From the NCBI GenBank assembly GCA_002308955.1, contig DBWJ01000079.1, positions 759-9,721 of the forward strand: a DNA stretch of 8,963 bases, given 5' to 3'. This stretch comes from Lachnoclostridium sp. UBA1241 (GTDB taxonomy: Bacteria; Bacillota; Clostridia; Lachnospirales; Lachnospiraceae). Shown here one piece after another: positions 1-6,204 of this stretch. Position numbers and translations under genes: made by a program. Under the pieces are notes generated by a model, which was given only the letters and a program-made list of their open reading frames with translations, was not told the origin of the DNA and did no database searches. How positions within the stretch are numbered: position 1 is the stretch's first letter; the number at the start of each line of letters is the position of its first letter.

Positions 1-88
1 TGCCGAGCGCACGTACATGAGCAAAAGGAACGAAGTGACTTTTGCGAATGCGCTACGATGCAACCTCTTCCTTTCCCCGGGACACCAT

Positions 89-98
89 GGGGGTGATC
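89..98 (+). promoter_or_regulatory. Ribosome binding site deciding the ABC-F start
   Basis: The bases GGGGGTGATC match the GGAGGTGATC complement of the 16S rRNA 3' end at nine of ten positions. The core ends 7 bases before the ATG at 101. This makes 101 the preferred start over the in-frame ATG at 17, which has no comparable site and would add 28 residues unlike an ABC-F N-terminus. Confidence 0.8.
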
Positions 99-100
99 AT

Positions 101-1660
101 ATGTTTCAGATTAAACATGTAACGATAACACATAAAAAAGATCTCAGAACGATTGTCAGGGATTTCTCATTTGTCTTAAATGACGGAGACCGCGCCGTGC
201 TGATCGGTGAAGAGGGCAACGGCAAATCATATTTGATGAAGTGGATTTACGACCCGGAGCTGGTAGCCGGTTACGCGGAGTTTGAAGGCGAGAAAATCAT
301 GAGCGGCGAGAAGCTTTCCTATCTGCCACAGGAGCTTCCCGAGGAAGCCAAAGGGCAGACGGTATACGAGTTTTTCTCGGACTGCCCGGGATTTGCGGAA
401 ATGTCACCGAAGGAACTGTCGAAGACAGCGTCGGATTTTCGTCTGGAGCCGGAGTTTTATTACCGGGATCAGACGATGGAGACGCTTTCCGGCGGAGAGC
501 GCGTGAAGGCGCAGATGATGCGGATTCTCTGCGAAAACCCGACGATACTCCTCTTGGATGAGCCCTCCAACGACATCGATATCGAAACGCTCGAATGGAT
601 GGAGGAGCTGATCAACGGATGGCCCTATGCGGTGCTTTTCATCTCGCACGACGAGACGTTAATTGAGCGCACGGCGAACCGGGTAATCCATTTTGAGCAG
701 ATACGCAGGAAGACGGTATGCCGCCATACGGTAGCCAATGTGCCGTACCGGCAGTACGTCTCGGAGCGTCTGAACGCCTTCGAAAAGCAGGAGCAGATCG
801 CACAGTCCGAGCGCCGCGAGAAGCGCATCCGGGACGAGAAGATCCGCAAGATGGAGCAGACTGTGAACGCGCAATTAAGTAACGCGAATTTCAACTTCCA
901 CGACTCCCTCGGGCGGCTCTTAAAGAAGAAAATGAAGAACGTCAAGGCGATGGAGCACCGCTTCGAGCGCGAGGACGAAAACATGACCGATATGCCCGAG
1001 CAGGAGGAGGCAATCTTCTTCAAGCTCGGCGACGCTAACAGCGTAATCCCTTCCGGCAAATGGGTCGTTCAATGCACGATTCCCAAGCTCCTTACGGCGG
1101 ACGGAAGCCGCGTGCTTGCGAAGGATGTTGAACTGAAGCTTCGCGGCTCCGAAAAGATTGCGATCATCGGCGACAACGGAAGCGGCAAGACAACGCTTGT
1201 TTCAAGGCTTGCCGAGGAGCTGCTTTCAAGAACCGACATCCGCGCGCAGTACATGCCGCAGAACTACGAGGAACTTCTCGATATGGAAGTGACGCCTGTG
1301 GATTATCTCGACTCGACCGGAGATAAGGAGGAGCGGACGCGAATCCGCACATACCTGGGTTCGCTGAAGTATACCGCCGACGAGATGGAGCATCCGATCC
1401 GGGAGCTTTCGGGCGGACAGAAGGCGAAAGTACTGCTTTTAAAGCTCAGCATGTCGGGAGCCAATGTGCTGCTTCTTGACGAGCCGACGCGAAACTTTTC
1501 GCCGCTTTCGGGGCCGGTAATCCGGCGGATGCTGAAGGATTTTCCGGGCGCAATCATAAGCGTATCGCATGATCGGAAGTATCTTTCGGAGGTGTGCGAC
1601 CGGATATTGAGACTCACGCCGGAGGGACTTACGGAAGAGCAAAACCTGTTCACGGAGTGA
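101..1660 (+). CDS. ABC-F family ATPase (possible ribosome-protection protein)
   Basis: This 519-aa cytosolic protein has two ABC ATPase domains and no membrane segments, the layout of the ABC-F family, whose members bind the ribosomal E site and include antibiotic target-protection factors. Domain 1 shows Walker A GEEGNGKS (36-43), signature LSGGE (129-133), Walker B ILLLDEP (149-155) and switch SHD (182-184). A charged, probably coiled-coil linker covers about 215-300. Domain 2 shows GDNGSGKT (357-364), LSGGQ (436-440), VLLLDEP (456-462) and SHD (489-491). After the second Walker B the usual ABC-F TNHLD is replaced by TRNFSPLSG (463-471), while domain 1 keeps SNDID. The start at 101 rests on a near-consensus ribosome binding site; the frame stays open upstream to the window edge. 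The two full ABC sets make the family call firm. A resistance role is inferred from family and neighbours, and a housekeeping translation factor remains possible. Confidence 0.9.
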   Translation: MFQIKHVTITHKKDLRTIVRDFSFVLNDGDRAVLIGEEGNGKSYLMKWIYDPELVAGYAEFEGEKIMSGEKLSYLPQELPEEAKGQTVYEFFSDCPGFAEMSPKELSKTASDFRLEPEFYYRDQTMETLSGGERVKAQMMRILCENPTILLLDEPSNDIDIETLEWMEELINGWPYAVLFISHDETLIERTANRVIHFEQIRRKTVCRHTVANVPYRQYVSERLNAFEKQEQIAQSERREKRIRDEKIRKMEQTVNAQLSNANFNFHDSLGRLLKKKMKNVKAMEHRFEREDENMTDMPEQEEAIFFKLGDANSVIPSGKWVVQCTIPKLLTADGSRVLAKDVELKLRGSEKIAIIGDNGSGKTTLVSRLAEELLSRTDIRAQYMPQNYEELLDMEVTPVDYLDSTGDKEERTRIRTYLGSLKYTADEMEHPIRELSGGQKAKVLLLKLSMSGANVLLLDEPTRNFSPLSGPVIRRMLKDFPGAIISVSHDRKYLSEVCDRILRLTPEGLTEEQNLFTE

Positions 1661-1695
1661 AGGAACGAAAATCCTTCCCGGCAGACAGTTTTTCA

Positions 1696-1724
1696 TTCCA
1701 TCCGAAGGCTTTCTGTGGTATAAT
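1696..1724 (+). promoter_or_regulatory. Sigma-A type promoter with extended -10
   Basis: A perfect TATAAT lies at 1719-1724, preceded by TG one base upstream (TGGTATAAT, 1716-1724), which is an extended -10. The candidate -35, TTCCAT at 1696-1701 with 17-base spacing, is weak, as is common with extended -10 promoters. Transcription would begin near 1731, about 48 bases before the gene at 1779. It separates the ABC-F gene from the series of genes that follows. Confidence 0.7.
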
Positions 1725-1778
1725 AGACCAAATTGGCAAAACGGACGGAAAGGTTACATTTTCCGGAGGAAAGAAACT

Positions 1779-2435
1779 ATGTTAAAACGATTTGAAAAAG
1801 CAACAGGACGGTACATCGAGAAGATTTACGGGCAGGACCGTCTCGCGTATGCACATACCGACTCGTCGGACCTTTTCGACCTCGTCGAGTGGGCGGAACG
1901 CGGCGGTTATCCCGGCTCGGTGATATTGTTCTATGATTTTACGAATGGAAAGGTCTACCGGCCTTTTCGAAAGAAGAAATGCACGGCATACGCCAACCCT
2001 GCCTATGCGGACGGATACTACTGGATCCTGCAGGGGGATTACGCGAAGAAGAAAGTGACGTTGTATCGTTACCTGCCGGGGGAGCGCCCCGAGGCCGTGA
2101 CGGAGTTTGACACCGACGGAGTCAAGCTGTACAACCTTCAGATTATCGGCAGTCCCGTGTATGTGATCAGCCAGGATACGGAGAGCGCGGAATGCTATTA
2201 TCCGGTACATTTTACGATTCAGAAAGAGCCGATTCAGTCGCTCGCCCTGATCGAGGAGAACAAGGTTTACCTTGAGGAATGGGTTGAGGAAGGCTGGGAC
2301 GACGAGAATGACCGTGCGACCGAAGACTACCGCTTCTATACGAGGATTGTGGTCAAGGATTGGCAGGGCAATGAGCTTTCCAGGGAGACCGGAGCAATCT
2401 TTCAGTCGCCGGACGGAAGCTATTGGATATCTTAG
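1779..2435 (+). CDS. Unrecognised 218-aa protein, probably cytosolic
   Basis: I do not recognise this family. The 218-aa product has no signal peptide or membrane segment. The N-terminus is helical and charged (about 1-40). The rest is rich in Tyr, Trp, Gly and Asp with short alternating strands, such as KVYRPF (58-63), GYYWILQGDY (79-88), VTLYRYLPG (93-101) and SPVYVISQD (125-133). A very acidic stretch follows (EEWVEEGWDDEND, 166-178), and the protein ends in GSYWIS. The pattern suggests an all-beta, possibly propeller-like repeat fold, but this is inference from composition. The start is well supported: GGAGGA (1765-1770) lies 8 bases before the ATG, downstream of a good promoter. As first gene after the promoter and 9 bases from a double GNAT gene, it may work with that product, but no function can be assigned. 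Confidence 0.85.
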   Translation: MLKRFEKATGRYIEKIYGQDRLAYAHTDSSDLFDLVEWAERGGYPGSVILFYDFTNGKVYRPFRKKKCTAYANPAYADGYYWILQGDYAKKKVTLYRYLPGERPEAVTEFDTDGVKLYNLQIIGSPVYVISQDTESAECYYPVHFTIQKEPIQSLALIEENKVYLEEWVEEGWDDENDRATEDYRFYTRIVVKDWQGNELSRETGAIFQSPDGSYWIS

Positions 2436-2439
2436 GAGA
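2433..2439 (+). promoter_or_regulatory. Stop codon merged with ribosome binding site
   Basis: The TAG stop of the upstream gene runs into AGGAGA (2434-2439), the ribosome binding site for the ATG at 2445. The full string is TAGGAGAATACAATG. A ribosome terminating here would cover the next initiation site, which favours translational coupling of the two products. Confidence 0.7.
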
Positions 2440-2444
2440 ATACA

Positions 2445-3548
2445 ATGAATACAGTCGGAACAAAGACAATTGAGACGGAGAGGCTCGTGCTTCGACGGTA
2501 TAAGGTCGAGGACGCCGGGGATATGTACCAAAACTGGACGTCCGACCCGGAGGTCACGAAGTTTCTCTCATGGCCGACACACACGAGCGTCGAATTTACG
2601 AAGAAACTTCTGACACAGTGGGTTTCTTATTACGACGAGGGACGGACCTACAACTGGGGCATTACCGTAAAAGGAGACGACCGGGTCATCGGCAACATCG
2701 CGGTTGTCGAGCGCGACGAGCGGACCTGCTCATACGAAATCGGCTACTGCCTTTGCAAGGCCTATTGGGGGCAGGGCATCATGCCGGAGGCGCTTCGGGC
2801 CGTAATCGATTACCTCTTCGAGGGCGAGAGCGAACTGATGCGAATCTATGCAACCCATGACCTTCGAAACCCGAAATCCGGGCGCGTGATGGAGAAGGCC
2901 GGAATGCATTTCGATGGCATTTTACGCGGTTCGAAGAAGAACAATCTCGGGCTTCACGATACGGCGTATTATTCGGTACTTCGAAACGATGTCGTGACGC
3001 GGGAGCAGTACGAGAAACTCTTCCTTAGCATTCATCCCGGCTTCTTTGAGCGCGACTATGTGAAGCGGGTGCCGGAGGATGAATCGGCCTCGGAAATGTT
3101 TTTACGGCTCCAGGAGTTTGACCCGGAATGCTATCAAAAAGACCTTCCGGAAAATGTCACATTCGGCTGCTACAACGGAGACTTCGAAGAACTGCTCGCT
3201 GCGGTAGGAGAGGTCATCCCGCACTGGGTGCCGCTCTTTTCAAAAGAGTCGCGCGTCTATTGCGGTTTCGTGGACGGGAAGATTGCGAGCTTCTGTATGA
3301 TTGAGAATTTCGGTGAGCATGTCGTTGACGGAATGACCTGGAAGATCGGCGGTCCCGGCTGTGTCGGAACCGTGCCCGCATACCGTGACCGGGGCATCGG
3401 TCTTTCGATGGTGCGAAATGTCACGCAGATTCTGCGGGAAGAATTGTACGATTACGGTTATATTCACTACACTTATGAAACGAAGTGGTACGGCAAGCTC
3501 GGTTACAAAACCGTTCTTTCGTGGAACGGAAAAGGATTTGTATCGTAG
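2445..3548 (+). CDS. Tandem GNAT acetyltransferase (RimJ/RimL-like domain plus second GNAT)
   Basis: This 367-aa protein carries two GNAT N-acetyltransferase domains, which move acetyl from acetyl-CoA to an amine. Domain 1 (about 8-180) is of RimJ/RimL type: it opens with ETERLVLRRY (10-19), has the acetyl-CoA pyrophosphate loop in YWGQGIMPEA (107-116), and the late NPKSGRVMEKAGM segment (142-154) typical of that subfamily. Domain 2 (about 200-367) has a second loop in YRDRGIGLS (313-321) and ends with WYGKLGYKTV (348-357), the usual GNAT C-terminal strand region. Single-domain RimL-like enzymes are about 170-190 aa, so this is a true two-domain protein. No frameshift is needed. The substrate is unknown; an aminoglycoside or other antibiotic, a metabolite, or a ribosomal protein N-terminus are all open. 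The start at 2445 follows an AGGAG site with 6-base spacing and probable coupling to the preceding gene. Confidence 0.9.
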   Translation: MNTVGTKTIETERLVLRRYKVEDAGDMYQNWTSDPEVTKFLSWPTHTSVEFTKKLLTQWVSYYDEGRTYNWGITVKGDDRVIGNIAVVERDERTCSYEIGYCLCKAYWGQGIMPEALRAVIDYLFEGESELMRIYATHDLRNPKSGRVMEKAGMHFDGILRGSKKNNLGLHDTAYYSVLRNDVVTREQYEKLFLSIHPGFFERDYVKRVPEDESASEMFLRLQEFDPECYQKDLPENVTFGCYNGDFEELLAAVGEVIPHWVPLFSKESRVYCGFVDGKIASFCMIENFGEHVVDGMTWKIGGPGCVGTVPAYRDRGIGLSMVRNVTQILREELYDYGYIHYTYETKWYGKLGYKTVLSWNGKGFVS

Positions 3549-3594
3549 AGGGCGTCGTACGTTGTATTTTTCAAAAGAAAACGAAGGGGTAAAC

Positions 3595-4236
3595 ATGGCA
3601 GACGGAAAGAGAAGAAAGACAATCATTACCGTGCAGCACACGCAGTCGGAGCATCATGTGAACGGCTATATCGGTGCGCAGGGCAATTGGAATCTGACGG
3701 AACTCGGGAAGGAGCAGGCACGCGCCATCGGCCGGTGGCTTTCGGAGAGAGAGCACTGTGATGACAGCTGGCTATTGTATACGTCCGACCTAAACCGGGC
3801 GTTCCAGACGGCCGAGGGAATCAATGAGACGCTGCATATTCCGGAAGCACGGTTCATTTCGACCGATGTGATCCGCGAGCTGAATCTCGGCGAGGGCAAC
3901 GGCAAGCCGCGTGAATGGGCCAATGCACATGCAAAGCCGTGGCCGGAGGTTTATGATCCGTATTTCCGCTCTTTTGAAGGTTCGGAATGCGACGCAGAGA
4001 TGTGGAAACGTCTCGAACCGTTTGCCAAGGAACTTCTTGCGAGCGAGGAAGAGCATATTCTGGTGGTTTCCCATGGTGGGGCACTTGGATTTCTCAATTC
4101 GATGCTGATGGGCAACTCTTTTGAGGAAACGCGCCGCTGGCGCTTCTTCGGGCACTCGGGCGGCGTTACGAAGTTCCTTTACGAGGAAGGCCAGCCGGTC
4201 AAAGTGCCTTATGTGAGTGTGTATGTTGACCTATAA
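3595..4236 (+). CDS. Histidine-phosphatase superfamily protein with RHG changed to QHT
   Basis: This 213-aa protein has the histidine phosphatase (phosphoglycerate mutase-like) fold, whose members hydrolyse phosphate esters through a phospho-histidine. Visible landmarks are VQHTQSEHH (13-21) at the catalytic site, LTELGKEQA (34-42), TSDLNRAFQTAE (63-74), IREL (93-96) and VVSHGGALG (157-165). The nucleophile His15, Arg68, the acidic residue Glu95 and the second His160 are present. The first motif, normally RHG, is Gln14-His15-Thr16, so the conserved phosphate-binding Arg is lost. Either catalysis is altered or the protein belongs to a divergent subfamily. The start at 3595 follows AAGGGG (3584-3589) five bases upstream and gives a normal-length protein; earlier in-frame starts would overlap the GNAT gene. 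A paralogue with intact RHG follows directly. Confidence 0.88.
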   Translation: MADGKRRKTIITVQHTQSEHHVNGYIGAQGNWNLTELGKEQARAIGRWLSEREHCDDSWLLYTSDLNRAFQTAEGINETLHIPEARFISTDVIRELNLGEGNGKPREWANAHAKPWPEVYDPYFRSFEGSECDAEMWKRLEPFAKELLASEEEHILVVSHGGALGFLNSMLMGNSFEETRRWRFFGHSGGVTKFLYEEGQPVKVPYVSVYVDL

Positions 4237-4301
4237 GGGACGGGGGTAGGGGTTCACTTTATAGGTTGATTCTGAGAATAACTGTAAGGGGACGAGATAC
4301 G
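4237..4301. other. G-rich intergenic stretch, possible interspersed repeat
   Basis: The gap between the two histidine-phosphatase genes begins with a stop-adjacent G-rich segment, GGGACGGGGGTAGGGGTTC (4237-4255), then an AT-rich part with a small palindrome ATTCTGAGAAT (4269-4279). It ends in AAGGGGACG (4286-4294), which echoes the AAGGGACG at 4235-4242. The second copy also serves as the ribosome binding site for 4302. The composition differs from the other gaps, which are plain. A short interspersed (REP-like) element is possible but unproven. Confidence 0.3.
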
Positions 4302-5009
4302 ATGAGACTTTTGTTAGTGCGTCACGGAGATCCGAACTATGAACTGGATTGCCTGACGGAACTCGGACACAGACAGGCAAAGGAAGTTGCCAAACGGCTG
4401 ATGGAGGAAGGGATTCAGGAAATCTTCTGCTCGCCGCAGGGCCGCGCGCAGCAGACTGCAATGCCATTTGCCGAGCTGTCGGGAATCCGGGAAATCCACA
4501 CGCTTGCTTTTATGCGGGAGATCCGGTTCGGAAGCCTTGAGAATCTGTATATGGAGGGGAATCCCTGGCTGTGCTCGTTCGGGCTGATGCACAAGGGCGT
4601 GAACCTGCAGGAACCGGACTGGCAGAAATTCGACGATTTCGTAAACAACACGGCGACGGTCGACGTGAATACGGTTCAGACCGGAGTCGACGGCTGGCTT
4701 GCCTCACTCGGTTACAAACGCGAAGGGCTTTACTACCGCTGCACGAATGAGACCGACGAGAAGAAGACGTATGTTTTGTTCAGCCACGGCGGCTCCTCGA
4801 CGGCGTTGCTGTCGCGCGTATTCAACATTCCGTTCCCGCATATGTGCGTCATGTTCGGGCATATTCCGCACACCTGTATTACGGCGCTTCGGTTTGACCG
4901 GCGCCCGGGTGCGCTATCCATGCCGCTCCTCGAGTACGCGGTGGATGCAAGACACCTAAACGTGTTTAATGAAGGCATGACCGGCTCGGTGGAGAGGGCG
5001 CAGAGCTAG
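4302..5009 (+). CDS. Histidine phosphatase family protein (intact RHG)
   Basis: This 235-aa protein is a canonical histidine phosphatase. It shows LLVRHGDPNY (4-13) with Arg7 and nucleophile His8, LTELGHRQA (18-26), CSPQGRAQQTA (43-53) with Arg48, MRE (71-73) with the probable acid Glu73, and FSHGGSS (160-166) with His162. All catalytic positions are present. Compared with small phosphatases there is an insertion of about 80 residues (77-155) between the acidic residue and the second His, rich in Trp and Tyr, probably a substrate-specific cap. The start at 4302 is preceded by AAGGGGAC (4286-4293) with 8-base spacing and places the RHG motif at residue 7, as is usual; an in-frame ATG at 4266 would add 12 residues without a better site. 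The substrate is unknown. It shares superfamily but little local sequence with the gene before it. Confidence 0.9.
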   Translation: MRLLLVRHGDPNYELDCLTELGHRQAKEVAKRLMEEGIQEIFCSPQGRAQQTAMPFAELSGIREIHTLAFMREIRFGSLENLYMEGNPWLCSFGLMHKGVNLQEPDWQKFDDFVNNTATVDVNTVQTGVDGWLASLGYKREGLYYRCTNETDEKKTYVLFSHGGSSTALLSRVFNIPFPHMCVMFGHIPHTCITALRFDRRPGALSMPLLEYAVDARHLNVFNEGMTGSVERAQS

Positions 5010-5013
5010 GAGA
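5007..5013 (+). promoter_or_regulatory. Stop codon merged with ribosome binding site
   Basis: The string TAGGAGAAACAAAATG joins the TAG stop of the phosphatase gene to the AGGAGA site for the ATG at 5020. It is almost the same arrangement as at 2433, suggesting coupled translation of the phosphatase and the kinase-GNAT fusion. Confidence 0.65.
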
Positions 5014-5019
5014 AACAAA

Positions 5020-6189
5020 ATGATATTCCAAGACAATATAATTAAACAGTATTTGAAAAATGTGTACTTTATCGCAGGCACGCCCTGCGGCGGTAAGACG
5101 ACCGTTTCGAGGGCGCTTGCGAAGAAATACGGAATCATGGTATATGACATCGATGAGCGTTTCGATGAGCATCAGGCGATGTCCGACCCGGTTTCGCAGC
5201 CGGCGATGAACCGGAATTTCCGCGACGCGGATGAGTTCTTCGGACGGAGCGTAGAGGAGTACAAGGCGTGGCTTCTTCAGAACACGAGAGAGCAGCTTGA
5301 CTTTGTGCTTCTTGATCTGATGCGGCTTTCGCAGAATCAGAAGGTCCTGTGCGACTGTCACCTGACGCTCGAACAGGCGGCACAGATTACCGACCCCGGG
5401 CATGTGGCATTTATGCTCAGAAAACCGGTGAACCTTGTGGACGAGTATTGCAACCGCCCCGATCATCAGGGCTTCAGCGATTTCATTCACAGCGCGACCG
5501 ATTTTGAAGCCGCCAAGGCAACCTGTAACGAGACGCTGATGTCGCTCAACGAAAAATACTATGAGGACGTCAAGGCGAGCGGGTATTTCTTCGTTGACCG
5601 CGGCGACGGACTGAGTGTTGAGGAGACCGTGGCTCGCACGGCGAAGCATTTCGGGTTTACGGATTTAGTGAAGGATGAGAAAGAGGCAAAGGTCCCCGGT
5701 AAAACGGCCGGCATGAAAGCCGATAGCCGGAACACTTCTGATGTAACCATCATGAAAGTGGAAGAGGATTCGCCGTTTCGAAAAGAGTTCCTTCACTTCG
5801 TCGAGAACTGCTCCTGGATCGAGGTACGCGACCACATTGCGGGATTAATCCGCAAGTGGGAGTTTACCGACTGGGAGACGATGTTCGCAGCCGTGAAGGA
5901 CGGTAAGATCGTCGGAATGACTTCGGTTCTGAAGACGGATTATTACCCGCTTCCGGACATCTTTCCGTGGGTGTCCTGCGTGTTCGTCGAAAAGCCTTAC
6001 CGCGGGCAGCGGGTCAGTGAGAAGCTGATTGAAAAGGCCAACGCCTACGCGAAGGAGCAGGGATTTACGAAGACCTATATTCCGACGGAATTTACCGGAC
6101 TCTATGAGCGTTACGGATACCGGTATCTCAAAGATATCGTAAACTACGGAGGCGGCACGGACCGTCTCTATGTGAAGGATTTACAGTAA
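5020..6189 (+). CDS. P-loop kinase-like domain fused to a GNAT acetyltransferase
   Basis: This 389-aa protein joins two catalytic domains. The N-terminal part (about 14-215) is a small-molecule kinase-like P-loop NTPase with Walker A GTPCGGKTT (20-28), followed by VYDIDERFD (41-49), a probable substrate-side acidic motif, and VLLDLMRLS (96-104) in the position of a Walker B strand. A charged linker rich in Lys, Glu and Asp runs from about 215 to 242. The C-terminal part (about 243-389) is a GNAT domain with a central strand VSCVFVE (318-324), the acetyl-CoA loop YRGQRVSEKL (327-336), in which Arg331 sits where Gly is usual, and LYERYGYRYL (361-370). The reading frame is continuous and the domains are full size, so it is a fusion and not a sequencing artefact. 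It may phosphorylate and acetylate the same or related compounds; the substrate is unknown. Confidence 0.88.
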   Translation: MIFQDNIIKQYLKNVYFIAGTPCGGKTTVSRALAKKYGIMVYDIDERFDEHQAMSDPVSQPAMNRNFRDADEFFGRSVEEYKAWLLQNTREQLDFVLLDLMRLSQNQKVLCDCHLTLEQAAQITDPGHVAFMLRKPVNLVDEYCNRPDHQGFSDFIHSATDFEAAKATCNETLMSLNEKYYEDVKASGYFFVDRGDGLSVEETVARTAKHFGFTDLVKDEKEAKVPGKTAGMKADSRNTSDVTIMKVEEDSPFRKEFLHFVENCSWIEVRDHIAGLIRKWEFTDWETMFAAVKDGKIVGMTSVLKTDYYPLPDIFPWVSCVFVEKPYRGQRVSEKLIEKANAYAKEQGFTKTYIPTEFTGLYERYGYRYLKDIVNYGGGTDRLYVKDLQ

Positions 6190-6198
6190 AGAGGTGAT
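6190..6198 (+). promoter_or_regulatory. Near-consensus ribosome binding site
   Basis: AGAGGTGAT is an extended match to the 16S rRNA 3' end, 6 bases before the ATG at 6205 and directly after the TAA stop of the preceding gene. It fixes the start of the P-loop protein and predicts strong translation. Confidence 0.7.
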
Positions 6199-6204
6199 TC
6201 ATCC

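Noticed and set aside
1659..1693. Possible terminator after the ABC-F gene: GAAGGA and TCCTTC with a T-run further on
   Set aside because: The stem is only 6 bp, and the five-T run at 1689-1693 lies about 12 bases beyond it, so it is not a convincing intrinsic terminator.
1782..2531. Reverse-strand open frame of 249 codons opposite the unrecognised gene
   Set aside because: It runs across the end of one gene into the start of the next, lacks a ribosome binding site or motifs, and the + strand gene has a promoter and strong ribosome binding site.
3568..3581. TTTTC and GAAAA inverted repeat before the first phosphatase gene
   Set aside because: It is a short A/T-only stem with no terminator or operator character.
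3361..3594. Upstream extension of the first histidine-phosphatase gene
   Set aside because: It overlaps the GNAT gene by nearly 190 bases and adds residues unlike the family; ATG 3595 has a ribosome binding site and gives a normal length.
4253..4281. Possible promoter TTCACT / GAATAA before the second phosphatase gene
   Set aside because: Both boxes match the consensus poorly, and the region is better described as a G-rich gap.
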